NCBI GenBank assembly: GCA_013365325.1 | Contig: JABVXV010000057.1 | Coordinates: 186,001-250,000, forward strand | Source of the DNA: Dipetalonema caudispina | Lineage: Eukaryota; Nematoda; Chromadorea; Rhabditida; Onchocercidae | Length of the DNA stretch: 64,000 bases | Direction: 5' to 3' | Shown: positions 26,554 to 39,805 of the stretch, piece after piece | Position numbering within the stretch: position 1 is the first letter of the stretch | How the letters are laid out: each line of letters starts with the position of its first letter | Notes under the pieces: generated by a model | The model's input: the letters and a program-made list of their open reading frames with translations, nothing else | Told to the model about the DNA's origin: nothing | The model's database searches: none | Made by a program: the position numbers and the translations under genes

Positions 26554-26685
26554 AAATGTTTGTTTACAATAACTCTAAATAGCATTCACCAAGGATCATA
26601 CGAAATATTCAAGGAGTCATAAGATGTCGTCAATTCATGATATATTAACAGAGATATTATTTAGAGTTATTGTAAACAAACATTT
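26554..26685. repeat. 28-bp perfect inverted repeat with 76-bp spacer
   Basis: The left arm 26554-26581 starts AAATGTTTGTTTACAATAAC and the right arm 26658-26685 is its exact reverse complement. Neither the arms nor the flanks extend, and no obvious target-site duplication is seen. It could be a small MITE-like relic or a long hairpin. Confidence 0.8.
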
Positions 26686-27240
26686 CATTTAACTTCAACC
26701 TATTTACAAATGATTATCCTAAGCATAAAAAAAATCTACTCTTAAATTCCTTTCACTGATGCGAAATCTTATAGGCCATGTAACATAAATTGTAGCACAT
26801 TTCACAGTCGCGAAATGCAACATGGTTGTCCTGTCGATACTCTCACTTATTGATGTGTTTGATAGAGGGTATTGATGGGAAGTTAGTGGTCAGTCTTATA
26901 TTTTATTGAAAACTATCAATTATTATCAAACTATATCAAACTGCTACATCACTTCATTGAAGGGTTTTATCAGTATTGCATCCTTTCTTAAATTCACAAA
27001 TGACGTAGTTTTTTTGGTTAAGTCGGATATATCAATATTATTCATTATAAAGGTTTGATATTATTATGATAGTAGCAATTAGAATAAGCAGATGCAAGGG
27101 AAAAAAATTACCATATTGTATGTTATATATGTGTATAAAGTGAACAGATAAAGGATCTCAATCTCCATTCGGCCATTTACCTAATGGCTTTGCAGGTAAT
27201 GTAATTTAACAAAGATACGAATCAAGATTGATATATTTTA

Positions 27241-27887
27241 TCAGCAGTGTTCTTTCAATCTAAAATTCATGCATAAATTTAAGCATGCAATTAGCGTAGC
27301 AGGTACGGAAAAAGTTCCAAAAGCGATCCAGAAATGATACAGTGGATGACAGTCAACAATAAATTTTAATAGGAAGATCGTTGCCAAAAGATGCAAGCAC
27401 ATCGAAAAGATGGCTTTTGTAAAAGTATGAAGTTGAAATGTTAATAATACAACTTCAATGACACAACATGCTATCCCCAAACTGATTGCAACCGTTAATG
27501 ATGTTTCCACATCTACGTATTCACGTTCGGTCCAGTCTGTCAAGGGTAATGTTGCCAACACGTATTCTGAAAACTGAGATAACGTAATGCTCTATTATGA
27601 GCATGATTTCGCTTAAAAGTAACCAATTTAAAATTAACGAAGATTTCACCGTCTTCATATCTTTTTCTAATAAAGCAGAAATAGTAGCAACATTGAGGAT
27701 ACAGAAACATTAAATTACAGCTTAGAATTATCGTGGTGTATCTTCCAAACTTCTCTTTCAGATAAACAAATTAAAGTGAGAAAAAGAATTAGAGTTCCTA
27801 ACCATTCATATCTGATAATGCCATCACTAACATTGTCCCATGAGCTATAAGCGTCACAAAATACGCAGATGACGCATTCCATGCCAT
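27241..27887 (-). CDS. tmem-107: Transmembrane protein 107 (ciliary transition-zone MKS module)
   Basis: Exon 1 is 27803-27887 and exon 2 is 27241-27566, joined at a split Glu codon, giving 136 aa against about 140 in vertebrates. Exon 1 encodes MAWNASSAYFVTLIAHGTML (TM1). Exon 2 has ATLPLTDWTEREYVDVE, then three hydrophobic segments: LTVAISLGIACCVIEVVLL, AIFSMCLHLLATIFLLKFIV and YHFWIAFGTFSVPATLIACL. The order, spacing and P-L-T-x(n)-EEY-like loop fit TMEM107. In other animals this protein sits in the ciliary transition zone with MKS proteins; worm cilia are limited to sensory neurons. I recall the C. elegans gene (F39B2.9) beside rps-26 and dnj-12, which matches the neighbours here. Confidence 0.85.
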
Positions 27888-28670
27888 GAGAAATTGGAAA
27901 GCTTGGACAGAATATCAAGTCAGCAGCAATTCACCATGGAAACAAGAAGCAGTTCCTCATGTGTTCCGAATCCTAAGATAGCTCCTGAAGAGTAATTGAT
28001 TTCCCATAGCTGCATATCGCCACTCCTAACCCTGGCATCTTACCCAACAACAACTAAACAACTCAATTGCATTTACGCGTAACCGTGCATATCATCGAAG
28101 TCTTCACTTAAACGAAGACTTCCCTCTGATAACCACCTAATGATTAGATTTTGACAGCTTAACCGAAAGATGAATTAAAAAGGACGATCTCATATCTGAC
28201 GTCCAATCTTATCCAGAAAGCTATGCATCATTACCCTATTCAGTATCGAGCTGTTCGGTGTCTGAAATTATATATCCCTGATAAAATTATAACTCCTCGA
28301 AATACAACTGTATGCATCATCATCTTGTTTAAACATTTATCAGATTCATAAGACAAAAGATGTCATAATGAAGCACACGCCGCAGTAGAACCGTAAGCAC
28401 TTTAAATCATACATTTACTGCCAGCCATAATACATAGACATAGAGATGGACCACAGCGAAGAATAATGTTCCATGCATTTTATCAAATATCGCCCTTAAT
28501 TTCAAGGTTTCACCAACAAAAAATCTTTTTTAAAGATTCTTGTGCTGGAATTCATCTTATCCCAACATAATTACTTAAAAGCAAAAGAAAGTTTTTTGAA
28601 TACTCAATTTTCCAAATTTTTGTCTTTGTGAATCAATAACATAATTAGCTAAAGAAGGTATAGCTGGTGG
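27888..28670. other. Spacer between dnj-12 and tmem-107
   Basis: 783 bp, AT-rich, with no supported exon. The two genes are on the same strand, but the spacing is longer than in a typical worm operon. Confidence 0.55.
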
Positions 28671-31244
28671 TCACTGAGTCTGACATCGCACACCTTGGGG
28701 CCCATGTGTTTCATATTCATAAGATGAGGACGGACGAGGCCCGTGGTCATGAATTATTTCTAATTCTACAACTTCCGCATCATCTGATACCAACGGTTCT
28801 GTACCATCTGGTAGCAAGCTTTTCAATTGTTCGATTTGTGCAATTTTTTTCGGGAATCGTACAGCAAACTGAATAAGTAGGTCACCTTTATCAAAAGGGT
28901 TCTTATAGTGTGGCATACCCTCACCAATTATCGTACGCATATCGCCATGCTTTATCACTTCACCTGGAAAGAACAAAATTTGTTTCATGTAATCTCAAAC
29001 GAAGCACTAGCCACGTACTACCACCAAGAAAGATTTCTAAGTGATGAAAAACAAGACCAAAATTGGGTATTTTCCGCGGACGCGAGTAATGAAAGTCTAC
29101 CATCCATATCAGGAATCCTTAATGCAGTGGTCCCTATTCGAAAAATCATGGGACCTGAAAGAATCGAGGATACCAAAACGTAAAAAAGGAAACCTGGAAA
29201 TGTTGAAAAGACAAGATAACGAGAATCTAGTGTTGCGATTGGTCTTGTGCATCCACAAAGTGCTTCTACTAGTTCGAGATCAACTTGCATTACAAGATTG
29301 TGCCCTTTCCGCACAAATGTATCATGTGGTTGCTCATCCAATATAATCACTACGTCACCAGGAGTTACTCCAACCTGAAATGCATATTGCTTACAGCTGC
29401 CAAATAAGATTTAATACAGTATCTTGCAGATGCTTTTAGAACATCTTTACTAGTAAAGAGGTGAATGAATGTTATTTGAAACTAGTTCTAAGCGGTTTTG
29501 TGAAGATAAAACACAAAAAGAAATCTTGACAGCTGGAATAATTTGCAAGGAACAATGTTCAAATTCATGAGCATACTTCCTGATCGCCTTGTCCTGAGAA
29601 CACTATTTTCTGTCCATCCTTCATTCCTTTATCAATATGAACTTCCAAAACAGACTCATTTCGGATCTGGAAATAAAACTGAAAGGTAAGTCCTAGAAAA
29701 CAATAGCAAAGTTAAGTGTTATATTCATATCATCTCTCCATACGCTGAATAATTAACCCCGAAAGTACTTGAAAGTTTTTGGTGATTAAGAAAGAGTCGG
29801 TGTATATCAGAAAGTTTTGTGAGGATTTAAAGGGAAATTCAAAAAGTCAAGCTCGAAGATCAAGCAATTTTGTTCCATCTAACTGCATCGTTAGTCATCA
29901 AATGAAACATTCCATTACTAATAGCACATAATGATGAGTTGGATGTTTCGAGAGAAATGAATTTAAGATAATGAACCCGAAACAGTTATGCTCGATTAAA
30001 ATCGAAGATCGCTAACGCAAAACTATCTTGGCTCTTTACTGATCTTTTGATTATCTATCCTATATATAAAAGCGATATATGAAAACAACCTTCTTTTTTC
30101 CATCGCATTGCTTGCATCGATCTTTTGATGGTATTACTTCGCCTTCACCTCGGCAAACATTACATGTTGACTGCATTTGTTGTACCATACCAGGTCCAAT
30201 TTGCGTAATTTCAATTCGCACACCTCGACCTTTACAAGTTTCACACGGAATCACGGAACCCTCAAATTACAACAACTCTTACGAAACACCTCAACAAATG
30301 ACAACGTTTAAACTTCGCAGAACTTGACGTGAAAGTTTTATTCTTACAAGAACAATTAATACTACTATACCTTTGTTCCACCAACTCCTCCACATTTTGG
30401 ACAGACAATATTGCGTGAAAGCTTGAGTTTCTTCACAGCTCCGTTATATAACTGGTCTAACGTCACCGGTAATTGATGTATCATATCACGTACTTTACGT
30501 TCACCTCTTTCATTTCCTCGGAAATGCCCTAAAATGTAAGACTCAATCCAACTGAAAATATGCAGAAATTGTTACATAGATAAACATATATATATACGTT
30601 TATTTTTTTTTATCACCGACCTAGATATATATATATATATAGGTCGGTGATAAGAATACACACACCCAGCCTCGTTCTTATTGCAATTTACTAAACATTA
30701 ATTTGTACTGCACTATTCAAAGACAAAAAATAATTCATCTTCGTAATGTCCGGCAAGGCGTTTGTCTCAATTGCTTGATATATTCTTTAAATTTAACTCA
30801 ATCTATCTCTTCATAGAATAATAAGAGATGATTACTTTAACCCTAATTAAAGTATTTAATTGGAAAACATGACATTACCTCCGAAAAACATATCGAAAAT
30901 GTCCATTGGATTATGGAAGTTTCCGCCGCCACCTGCTCCACTTAGACCTTCTTCACCACCTTCGTCATATACCTGTCTTTTCTTCGGGTCCGATAAAACC
31001 TTGAATTTCATGTTTGTTACAAAATGCAAAATCTAATCCTATAAAGAAGAAGTCTATTTTTGTCATGGAGAAAAAATGGGAAAACCTCATATGCCTGAGA
31101 GATCGCTTTAAATCGTTCGCCCTCATTAGGATTCTTATCCGGATGATACTTCAGCGCCAACTTCCTATATGCCTTTTTCAGTTCATTTTCGGTTGCGGTA
31201 GGCGAAACGCCCAAAATATCGTAGTATTTTGTTTCTTTTACCAT
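28671..31244 (-). CDS. dnj-12: Type I Hsp40 co-chaperone (DNAJA1/A2 family)
   Basis: Stimulates Hsp70 ATPase activity and holds unfolded clients. Seven exons: 31086-31244, 30879-30999, 30371-30528, 30090-30260, 29577-29666, 29194-29374, 28671-28963. All phases close, giving 390 aa (family about 400). The J domain has [20 protein letters not shown] and the HPD catalytic tripeptide in [10 protein letters not shown] Gly/Phe region ([20 protein letters not shown]) follows. Four zinc-finger repeats are [24 protein letters not shown] and CKQCDGKK; the last has lost the final Gly. C-terminal client domains include [16 protein letters not shown] and [18 protein letters not shown]. The protein ends in CQTQ, a CaaX-type farnesylation signal expected in this family. 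An acceptor lies 17 nt before the ATG. Confidence 0.96.
30610..30653. repeat. 13-bp inverted repeat around an (AT)n core in a dnj-12 intron
   Basis: The arms TTATCACCGACCT (30610-30622) and AGGTCGGTGATAA (30641-30653) are perfect complements enclosing an AT dinucleotide run, so the whole element could extrude as a cruciform. It sits in dnj-12 intron 2. Confidence 0.75.
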
Positions 31245-32735
31245 TGTTTTAGTTCAAAATACTGAAAAGTAATGAGTTAAAAGAGATGGCCTTGACTTGA
31301 TTTCAACGATTCCACAGCCACGTCTCATGATGAGGACGCATGAAGCTCGAAAACAGTCTTATAATACACTATTTGCCTCGCTTTGTCGTTGAATGAATTG
31401 TACTGAACATTATAACAAAATAAAGTGTTAAAACTTCATTCTGCAGCAGAAGTTACTAATTTTCATGTATAAACATACAAAGGCAAAAAAAAAAGCTATA
31501 CAGAGTATCTACATATGCATAATGTCTCCAGCAAAAAAGACTAAAAAATGATTCAACTTCGACTAAGGAATTTCACATAAGTTTCTTATCCAAACCTACG
31601 ATTGATTTTAAAGCAAAAAATTAGAAATTAGTTGGGCTCAAATCTCATAATATCAAATGAGAACTGTTATTTCGACATTTGTGTAAGCTCTTCAATGAAC
31701 CAGTGACTTAATTCTTAATAACTTCAGAAATTAAATATCACCTGACCAGTTATACCTCACCCGTACCACTCTTCACACCACTCAGAACTTTCCAGAGAAA
31801 TATTTGAAATGCTTAGGACTCGATATGTAACATTTTCATCCCAAATGAAGTATTCTCGCAAATGGTGAAGATACTTTATGAGGTCGGAGTAAGACAAGTC
31901 GAAGGACAGGAATTAGAATTGGGGAATTTAAGTTGATTAAAACGATTAATCAATAAGTGAAGTTGAAAGAAGCTAATAGTGCTATATATTTGCCATTTCA
32001 TTACTGTAATTTACAATAAAGAAGAAAAGTTATTAAATGTGAACTTAAATTAACTATTCGATTGGTTGGAAATGACTAACTAATAATTGAACTTGAAAGA
32101 AGCTTACAGAAATGCTATATATTCGCTAATTTATCGCTGTAATTTACTGTAAACAGGAGGAATTACTAAATCTTTTTGCTTAATTAGAGCAAAATGTATG
32201 AGAATAGTTATTTGTTAGCATTGTTATTGGAATTTCAGCATTTTAAACTATCCACCGAATTCATTACTTTTCAATAGTCTTACATGAGAAACAAACAGTT
32301 TTTCAAATTGCTTTCGATTTTTGATAGTAATAATTGCATCGATGTAGCAAACTAATTAAATCTGCAATGGAAATTTTCATGGGTAAATACAGATATTTGT
32401 TTTATTAAGTGGTAATTTTGTTAGCTATAAATTGTCACCAATACATTATCGTAAGCATTTATGTTGTAGGAGAAGCGAAGTAGAAAGCAGGGATCGAAAG
32501 ATCCGAGTAAATTTTTGGACCAATGGAAGAAGTTTATGTTATCAAATAGAAACAAAGTAAATAGTTGTTTCATGAACCAATAGTTGTCGTCCAATAGTAG
32601 CAGAATTTTGAGATTTTTCTTCCAGCATTTCTTGTTTGCTGTATTTTTGCAGCGATTTCATCGGAAATATTGGAAATTTGAATAAGATACCTGCTGAGAA
32701 ATCCCAGCAAATCTCGACTACACTTCATCGATTGA
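31245..32735. other. Upstream region of dnj-12
   Basis: No exon is supported. Contains a diverged tandem duplication with a period near 130 bp (about 31930-32160) in which both copies keep TTGAAAGAAGCT, GCTATATATT and TGTAATTTAC. Confidence 0.5.
31930..32160. repeat. Diverged ~130-bp tandem duplication
   Basis: Two copies share the ordered words GTGAAGTTGAAAGAAGCT / TTGAACTTGAAAGAAGCT, then GCTATATATTTGCC / GCTATATATTCGC, then CTGTAATTTAC, at a constant offset near 130 bp. Old and partly decayed. Confidence 0.55.
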
Positions 32736-33364
32736 TCAGTCATAGTAGTTAACATCAAGGAATGTCATCTATTGGATCAATCACAATTTACTGATTATCC
32801 TTACTGTAAGGTAAAAGCAGATCCTTTGTAATCAATAGATTTTATTATTTTCAGACTGATAAATGAAGCAGCATATTGGCGTTTATTTTCTTCCATAATA
32901 GTTTGATTTTAAGTTGACAGCATAAGAAAATTGTATGATAATAGTTATGATCATATAACGATAGTCGTCATCTGTAGAAGTATTCGGTAAGGAAGAAAAT
33001 CGCATGGAAATTCATATCAAGAAATCATTTAGGTTTACTTTAGAAAAAGTTGCATCTTATTTCTTAGTTTATGATACGATGAAATTAGTAGGTCATCATT
33101 TCTATTATTTATTAAAAAGAGATAATGAGTTGTGAAAATATTATCAAAATGATTAATTTATCATTACGAGTTCATAGTGTTACTGAAGTATAATTTACTG
33201 TTAGTCTCTTCACATGGATTAGTTTTTTAATTGTTCTGATGGTTAGCCTTTTCATTCTATCTTTATTATTTCTTTGCGTTAATACATTTAATGATTCGCA
33301 TTATTATTGCTCCAATTGCAAAGGTTGGATCGGAACCTATCGACGATTGGGTAAAAGTAAGTAA
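32736..33364 (+). pseudogene. LITAF-domain pseudogene candidate
   Basis: Two exon-like blocks resemble the intact LITAF gene on the opposite strand. Block 1 (32736-32810) ends TDYPYCK before a GTAAAA donor, in the position of TDCPYCQ in the intact gene, but the first zinc Cys is Tyr (TAT). Block 2 (about 33171-33364) reads HSVTEV, then an in-frame TAA at 33191, then FTVSLFTWISFLIVLMVSLF and the closing motif HYYCSNCKGWIGTYRRLG before TAA. The stop falls where the intact gene has Gln. In addition no acceptor joins the blocks in the right phase. The hydrophobic stretch and the HxCxxC end are retained, so decay looks recent, or a shorter protein starting at the ATG at 33230 might still be made. 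Confidence 0.6.
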
Positions 33365-34871
33365 CGATCTTCTGTTTTCTTTTGCAGATATTCTGTTAAT
33401 GTGAAGTTTTGCCTTCCATATTCATTTGTTTGTGTAACAATTAACTTTTTATAAAATTTTTAGAAGTTTTAGACTTCAACATTCTGATCAAAGGATAAGC
33501 TTGTATAAATTGACTCTAAAAAGTTTTTCTTTCATCGTTCCTTTTTTTTTTGGAAGGGATTACATGATGAAAAAAAAAAAGAATTTCTCGAAATAAATAT
33601 AAATCTTGTCAGTAACTCATTGCCAAGTGATTTACATCAAAAAAAAATGATCAAATAACGGATCTACAGATGGGCGGATATTTGAAATTAGTAAAATGGG
33701 GAGTTGGAGATAACTAATAGGAGAATGGAAGATTCTAAAGTTAATTGATGGAGATGCAAATACTGTAGGTAGAATGCTGAAGATATTTTCGTTGATTTAA
33801 CTTTGGTTCTTACACATTTCTTGAAATAATTAAGTGAGAAACAATTCATTTTCCATATTTCTTACAACAACCGGTTAGTTTTCGAAAAATGCATTAAGCA
33901 GATCTCAGTCATGCACACCATGAAACAATAATGTTAGTTAAGAGATAAAAGTGTTGACAAATTCACACGAAGATACAAAGGATGACAAATTTTTAAGAAT
34001 TTTTTGGTGGATAAAATGCAAACTTGGAAAAGTTTGAGAAAACATAGAAATAATGATTTGGCTAGCTTGAATACAATTGTTAATTGCATTTAAAGCTATA
34101 AATTTATGCTTTTACACATTTTTAAACACTAGCTACTTGAAACTGTTTTATTCTGCTATTTATCTCTTCCGAATAATCATTTTGATCAATTACTTATGAG
34201 ATGCAGATTTTCTAATTTTCACCAGAAACTTATAAAAATACCGAGTAAAAAGCGTTTTGATATTTCTGTTCTTGGCTTTTTTTCACCTTTCAATCAAGAC
34301 AAGTAAAGTAACAAAGCTTAGTGGTAAACGTTAGGTCAAAAAAACTAAATTGCACTGTATTACTCAAACCTGGCTTTAGATCCCTAAAATGTGTATAACT
34401 CTAATAAAATCCAGAAGTTCCGTATTGCATTCAAGAAAGTAAACAAGCATACAATGATCAAAATAGTTACAGATGAAAAAGGAAGAATTACAAACTGATA
34501 AAAAGAAAGCCGAAAATTGGCACTTAAGAAGGTACAGTGGTAAGAGTATTTCTGATAAAAACTGAGAAATTAATGAAAAATATATAAAGTCACCATTTTT
34601 GTTGAATATGATACGTATCCGTACAGGATACCCATTAAAATATGCAGTGATACTTTGAAATTCCTTCAAAAATCTTCATTAGCATGGGAAATATCCTACC
34701 TATGGGTTTTAAAGCTTACTGCTTAACAATTTAACCTTATAATAAAAGAAGACAAACGTTTGAACTGCAATATGACTTTGTCATTAAACTTTGATACAAG
34801 ATAAACATAAATTACATAAATTAATCCAAGCTATGATAGATCATTGAAATGTATACCAATCACAATGTTCT
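33365..34871. other. Spacer between the tail-to-tail LITAF copies
   Basis: AT-rich, with no supported exon on either strand. Confidence 0.55.
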
Positions 34872-35571
34872 TTATACCCTAGTAAAACGTCCAAGAGTTC
34901 GTTTGCAGGATGGACATGAGTGGGCAACATCTCGACAATTATCCATGTAGAACGGGACACAGCAAAGGCACCACGGGAAAAGTAGAAAGAAACCGAGCAG
35001 AAAACATATTCCCATAATAATCCATGGCAATGCACCGATTATCCTTTGTATTGATGTTACAATATGTGCCTGTTTTAAAAACATTAATTTTTTTTAAAAA
35101 AATTTCAAACAATCAATTAAAATTTTGTTTGCTTCCTTCTTAATTTCTAAGCATTTAAAGCGTCCAAAAAAAAAGAAAACAATTAATATGGAAGAAATGA
35201 CATTAAATAACAATGAAGTTTAGTTAACAAGCAAAATTAGTGGCAGTCGCAATGAATATTTTATATTTGAAAATCTCAGAATAGCATTATATCAAGTTTA
35301 GATTTTATTGAAATTTTGAAATTTTAAGAAAATAACTACAAACCTGACAATATGGACAATCAGTTTCAATAGGATTGGGTCCAAAAATAGGTGTAGTTGA
35401 GGAAATTAAATTAACACGGAATGGTGTAGCAGTAACAATATTTTCATTGGTGCTCGTTGTGGTTGTTAATGTTAATGGTGCTGATGAAGTTGTAGTGGCA
35501 TCAGTAGTGATAGAATCATCATTTTTAAGAAGTTCTTCATATTTTGGTGGTAGATTATCGTTAACAATCAT
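34872..35571 (-). CDS. LITAF-domain (SIMPLE-like) endosomal membrane protein
   Basis: Monotopic zinc-binding membrane protein of late endosomes and lysosomes in other animals. Exon 1 is 35344-35571 and exon 2 is 34872-35069, joined in phase 0, giving 141 aa. The ATG at 35571 is followed by MIVNDNLPPKYEELLKND; PPKY is the PPxY motif that binds WW-domain ubiquitin ligases, and is typical at this position. A Thr/Ser-rich linker follows. The LITAF domain has the first Cys pair in TDCPYCQ, the hydrophobic insert PWIIMGICFLLGFFLLFPWC and the second pair in HSCPSCKRTLGRFTRV, which ends the protein as usual for the family. A shorter, decayed relative lies tail-to-tail at 32.7-33.4 kb. Confidence 0.88.
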
Positions 35572-35725
35572 CACGACATCAACATTGATGAGAAACAAAC
35601 TCACCCGTTCACTAAGATAATTGATCTAAAAATGTTTCACATTGAAATGGTTAAAAAAAAAAAAAAAAAAATTGTTAATGCGTTATATGTCGCAAGATTG
35701 TAAAGAGAAAAAAAAAAGGCTAGGA

Positions 35726-35752
35726 TATGTTGTACAATATCATTGTACAACA
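35726..35752. repeat. 12-bp perfect hairpin
   Basis: ATGTTGTACAAT, a 3-nt loop ATC, then ATTGTACAACAT. It lies about 150 bp upstream of the LITAF start codon on the minus strand. No T run follows it, and the worm context gives no reason to call a terminator. Confidence 0.7.
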
Positions 35753-36731
35753 TCAGGATTCTGCACTAAATTCTCTTCTAATTGTTTAATCAATTAATTA
35801 CTAACTAGAGAGCAATACTTATTTATATTTTCAGTTTAGAAGTTGATTGAGCATACACATATGACTTCAACAGATTAATAAGCAATTTAATGGAAAATAT
35901 GACAAGTCTTAGTGACTACAATATAGCGCTAATAGCTTTTCTCTTCTTCTTCTTCGTAAGACAAAAAGTATTTTTGCTCAATAACTAATAGGATATTTAC
36001 TGAGAGAAATGTAAAACTGAAAATTGAATTTCAAAACTTTTCGGCAACATTTCTTTCATCACTAAAATAATTCCTATATATCAATCATGCAACAAATCAA
36101 TAATTTGAAATAAATAGAAAAAAAAAATTTTTTTTTCAAAAAATAACCAAAGAAGTAAGAAGAAAAAAAACGATATAAAAGAATTAAAACAATGAAAAAA
36201 AAAAAAGGCTGGAATGTTAAAATATATATTTGGTTTGTAAAAAATAAATAAACTAAAATATTTATACAATGAAGTTGTAACCGAATTCAATGATAGAAAA
36301 GGAATACTTGATGGCTTAAACCAAATCTTAGACTAACACTTTATTAAGTAACAACTAAGAGTTCAGAGGTACGTCTATTTTTTTATACGAAGAAACTGTT
36401 CAAAACTTGACATTTTGCAAGAAAAAAAAAAAAAAAGAAAAAAGAGAAATAAGCAAGAAAAAGTAACTTTTCCAAATAGAAACAATCTTCCAATCGCAGC
36501 AAAGTTATATGAATTATATTAAGAACGATCATTACAACAATGTAGCATTTTCAGCTTCTTATAAATGCCACGAATGAATGATGTCATCGATCCAGAAGAA
36601 ATGATTATTAATGTTACATGTAATACATCACGAGGATAAGGATACTTATGACATATAGTAGTGAAATCTTAAGAATATAGAAATATCCTTATTTCAACTA
36701 CATTTGATAATAGAGGATATGATGTGGTGAA

Positions 36732-36758
36732 AGAGAAAGAGAGAGAGAGAGAGAGAGA
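36732..36758. repeat. (AG)n microsatellite
   Basis: Run of AG dinucleotides within AT-rich intergenic DNA. Confidence 0.8.
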
Positions 36759-37438
36759 CATGAAGGTGGGCAAGATCAGACAAAATCAAAGTTATGTATG
36801 TGCTCTCGGCTTGATAGCAGGATTTCAACGTATATCCATTGTCAATCCCGGGTCAACTCTTCTTATAAACTAATTAATTTGGTATGTATATTTTAAGTGA
36901 ATCAATTTTCAACAGTTATCAATTACCAACCGAACCTAGCCAAATAAGGAAAACATCTGGCACAGTGGACTGCTTCCGGTAGTTTCAACGAGTTACTGCA
37001 CTGAAAAAAAAGATCTTAAAATGAAGTTAGTAGTGTTACTTTAACATGAGGACATGCTTTAATGAGTAGTTTCTGGTCAATTTTTTCAATGTACTTAGGA
37101 TAAAAAGGCCTTTTGTAAATTTAAAATCGATAAGTTTAAACTATACCAACATCTAAATTCCACTAATAACGTAATGTAAGCTACGAAGAGCACTTTGCAA
37201 AACAGAAGTAGTCAAATAATTACAAGCATAGTTTAGGAAATCTTTATTTGTAATAAACCTTGAAAAATATTCACATATCCTGCAATTAGCCTTCACAAAT
37301 TGCAAAAATAGTAATAGTAATAAATAACGGATAGGAGTACTGAACAAAAAAGAATCCGCGCCTTTTTATTATATAACAATTTTTTTTCTAAAAATAATAA
37401 AAAAAGTGTAATAGGTGAAGATTAATGTGAAATTGTAA

Positions 37439-38723
<1,285 letters not shown>

Positions 38724-39805
38724 TCATGGCCGCGATTGTACTAATTCTCTAATGTTCTTCTCCGATTCAGCTAAATTCTTTTCCAAATATTTTCTTTGAT
38801 GATCGATTGCAGTTATTTTTTCGTCTGCTTTCACAATCTACGAATGAAATCTTTATTCTTGAATAAGGAATCAATTTTATTTTCCAAATTTTCAAGTATC
38901 CTAATATAAACTTTATTTTGAGTATTATTACAAAAAAGAAAAGAAAAGCAGTCCACTTAATATTACGTATTTTTGAGAAATCCCATGTTAATTTTCAGGG
39001 TAATGAAACAGTTCATTGCTGGTTATTTCTAAATTTATCGCCAAAAATAATATAGTGAAGGAATTCTTCTCAATGAAATAGGAGTACTCAAACAGAATAA
39101 AACTTAAATACTTTGAACTTCTTAACAACTTACTTCTTCTTCATGTCGTGCGATCTCCGATTCCACGGTTCCTTTCGCAAATATTCGGCCGATAGTCATG
39201 TATACAGGCGTATTCTTGTTCAATTCCAAAAGCTGTGTTTTGGTTAGTTCTGCTATTCGTCGCTTCTGGAAGTAGTAAAGTGAAATGTTACTTTTTATTT
39301 TTAGCCGCCTGTTTTATACTGTTGTCCGATATCGAGGAATCTAGTACACGCTTGGTAAATGATGTCAACTACGGTTTTCACTAAACCGTTGCCTATGAAA
39401 CAATGCAAATCAAGAATCTGTCACTACATTAAATCTTGACTTGTATACCAAAAAATCTTATATGCAAAGTAAACAGTTTAGTAGAAACAAAATAAGTAAA
39501 GTACCTGTTCCTGTTGCTTCTTTAACGAATCACCAAGTTGTAAACGACGATTTGTGTCAACCACTTTGGTTTGTAACTCTCTAAACGCCTAAAATTGAAG
39601 CTGGTATTCAATTAATAGTAATCAATTCCCTTAATATTCAGGAAAAAAGTAGGACTCAGCTGATGGTAGGTGTTATATTTTTTTGAGAATAAACAGCACA
39701 CTTGTATTGTTTATCCTTCGCTGACGAATATTATGAGACAGACTTCCAATATTTATATAAATATGAACATACCTTCTTCAACTGTGCCGAGTAATCGTCT
39801 GCCAT
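38724..39805 (-). CDS. pfd-1: Prefoldin subunit 1 (beta-type)
   Basis: Part of the hexameric prefoldin chaperone that delivers nascent actin and tubulin to the CCT chaperonin. Four exons: 39773-39805, 39505-39588, 39134-39265, 38724-38837, giving 120 aa, as expected for this subunit. Exon 1 is only MADDYSAQLKK. The core shows the N-terminal helix (AFRELQTKVVDTNRRLQLGD), the beta-hairpin region with VYMTIGRIFAKGTVESEI (family pattern xYxxxGRxF) and the C-terminal helix DEKITAIDHQRKYLEKNLAE ending in IRELVQSRP. The acceptor GCCTTCAG lies 2 nt before the ATG, so the start is well fixed and the transcript is probably trans-spliced. Confidence 0.93.

Larger units (their letters stand above)
26190..27240. 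other. Intergenic region between rps-26 and tmem-107
   Basis: Non-coding. Contains a 28-bp perfect inverted repeat (26554-26581 with 26658-26685). No exon is supported. Confidence 0.6.
35572..37438. other. Intergenic region
   Basis: No supported exon. Contains a 12-bp perfect hairpin (35726-35752), several A runs and an (AG)n microsatellite near 36732-36758. Confidence 0.55.
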
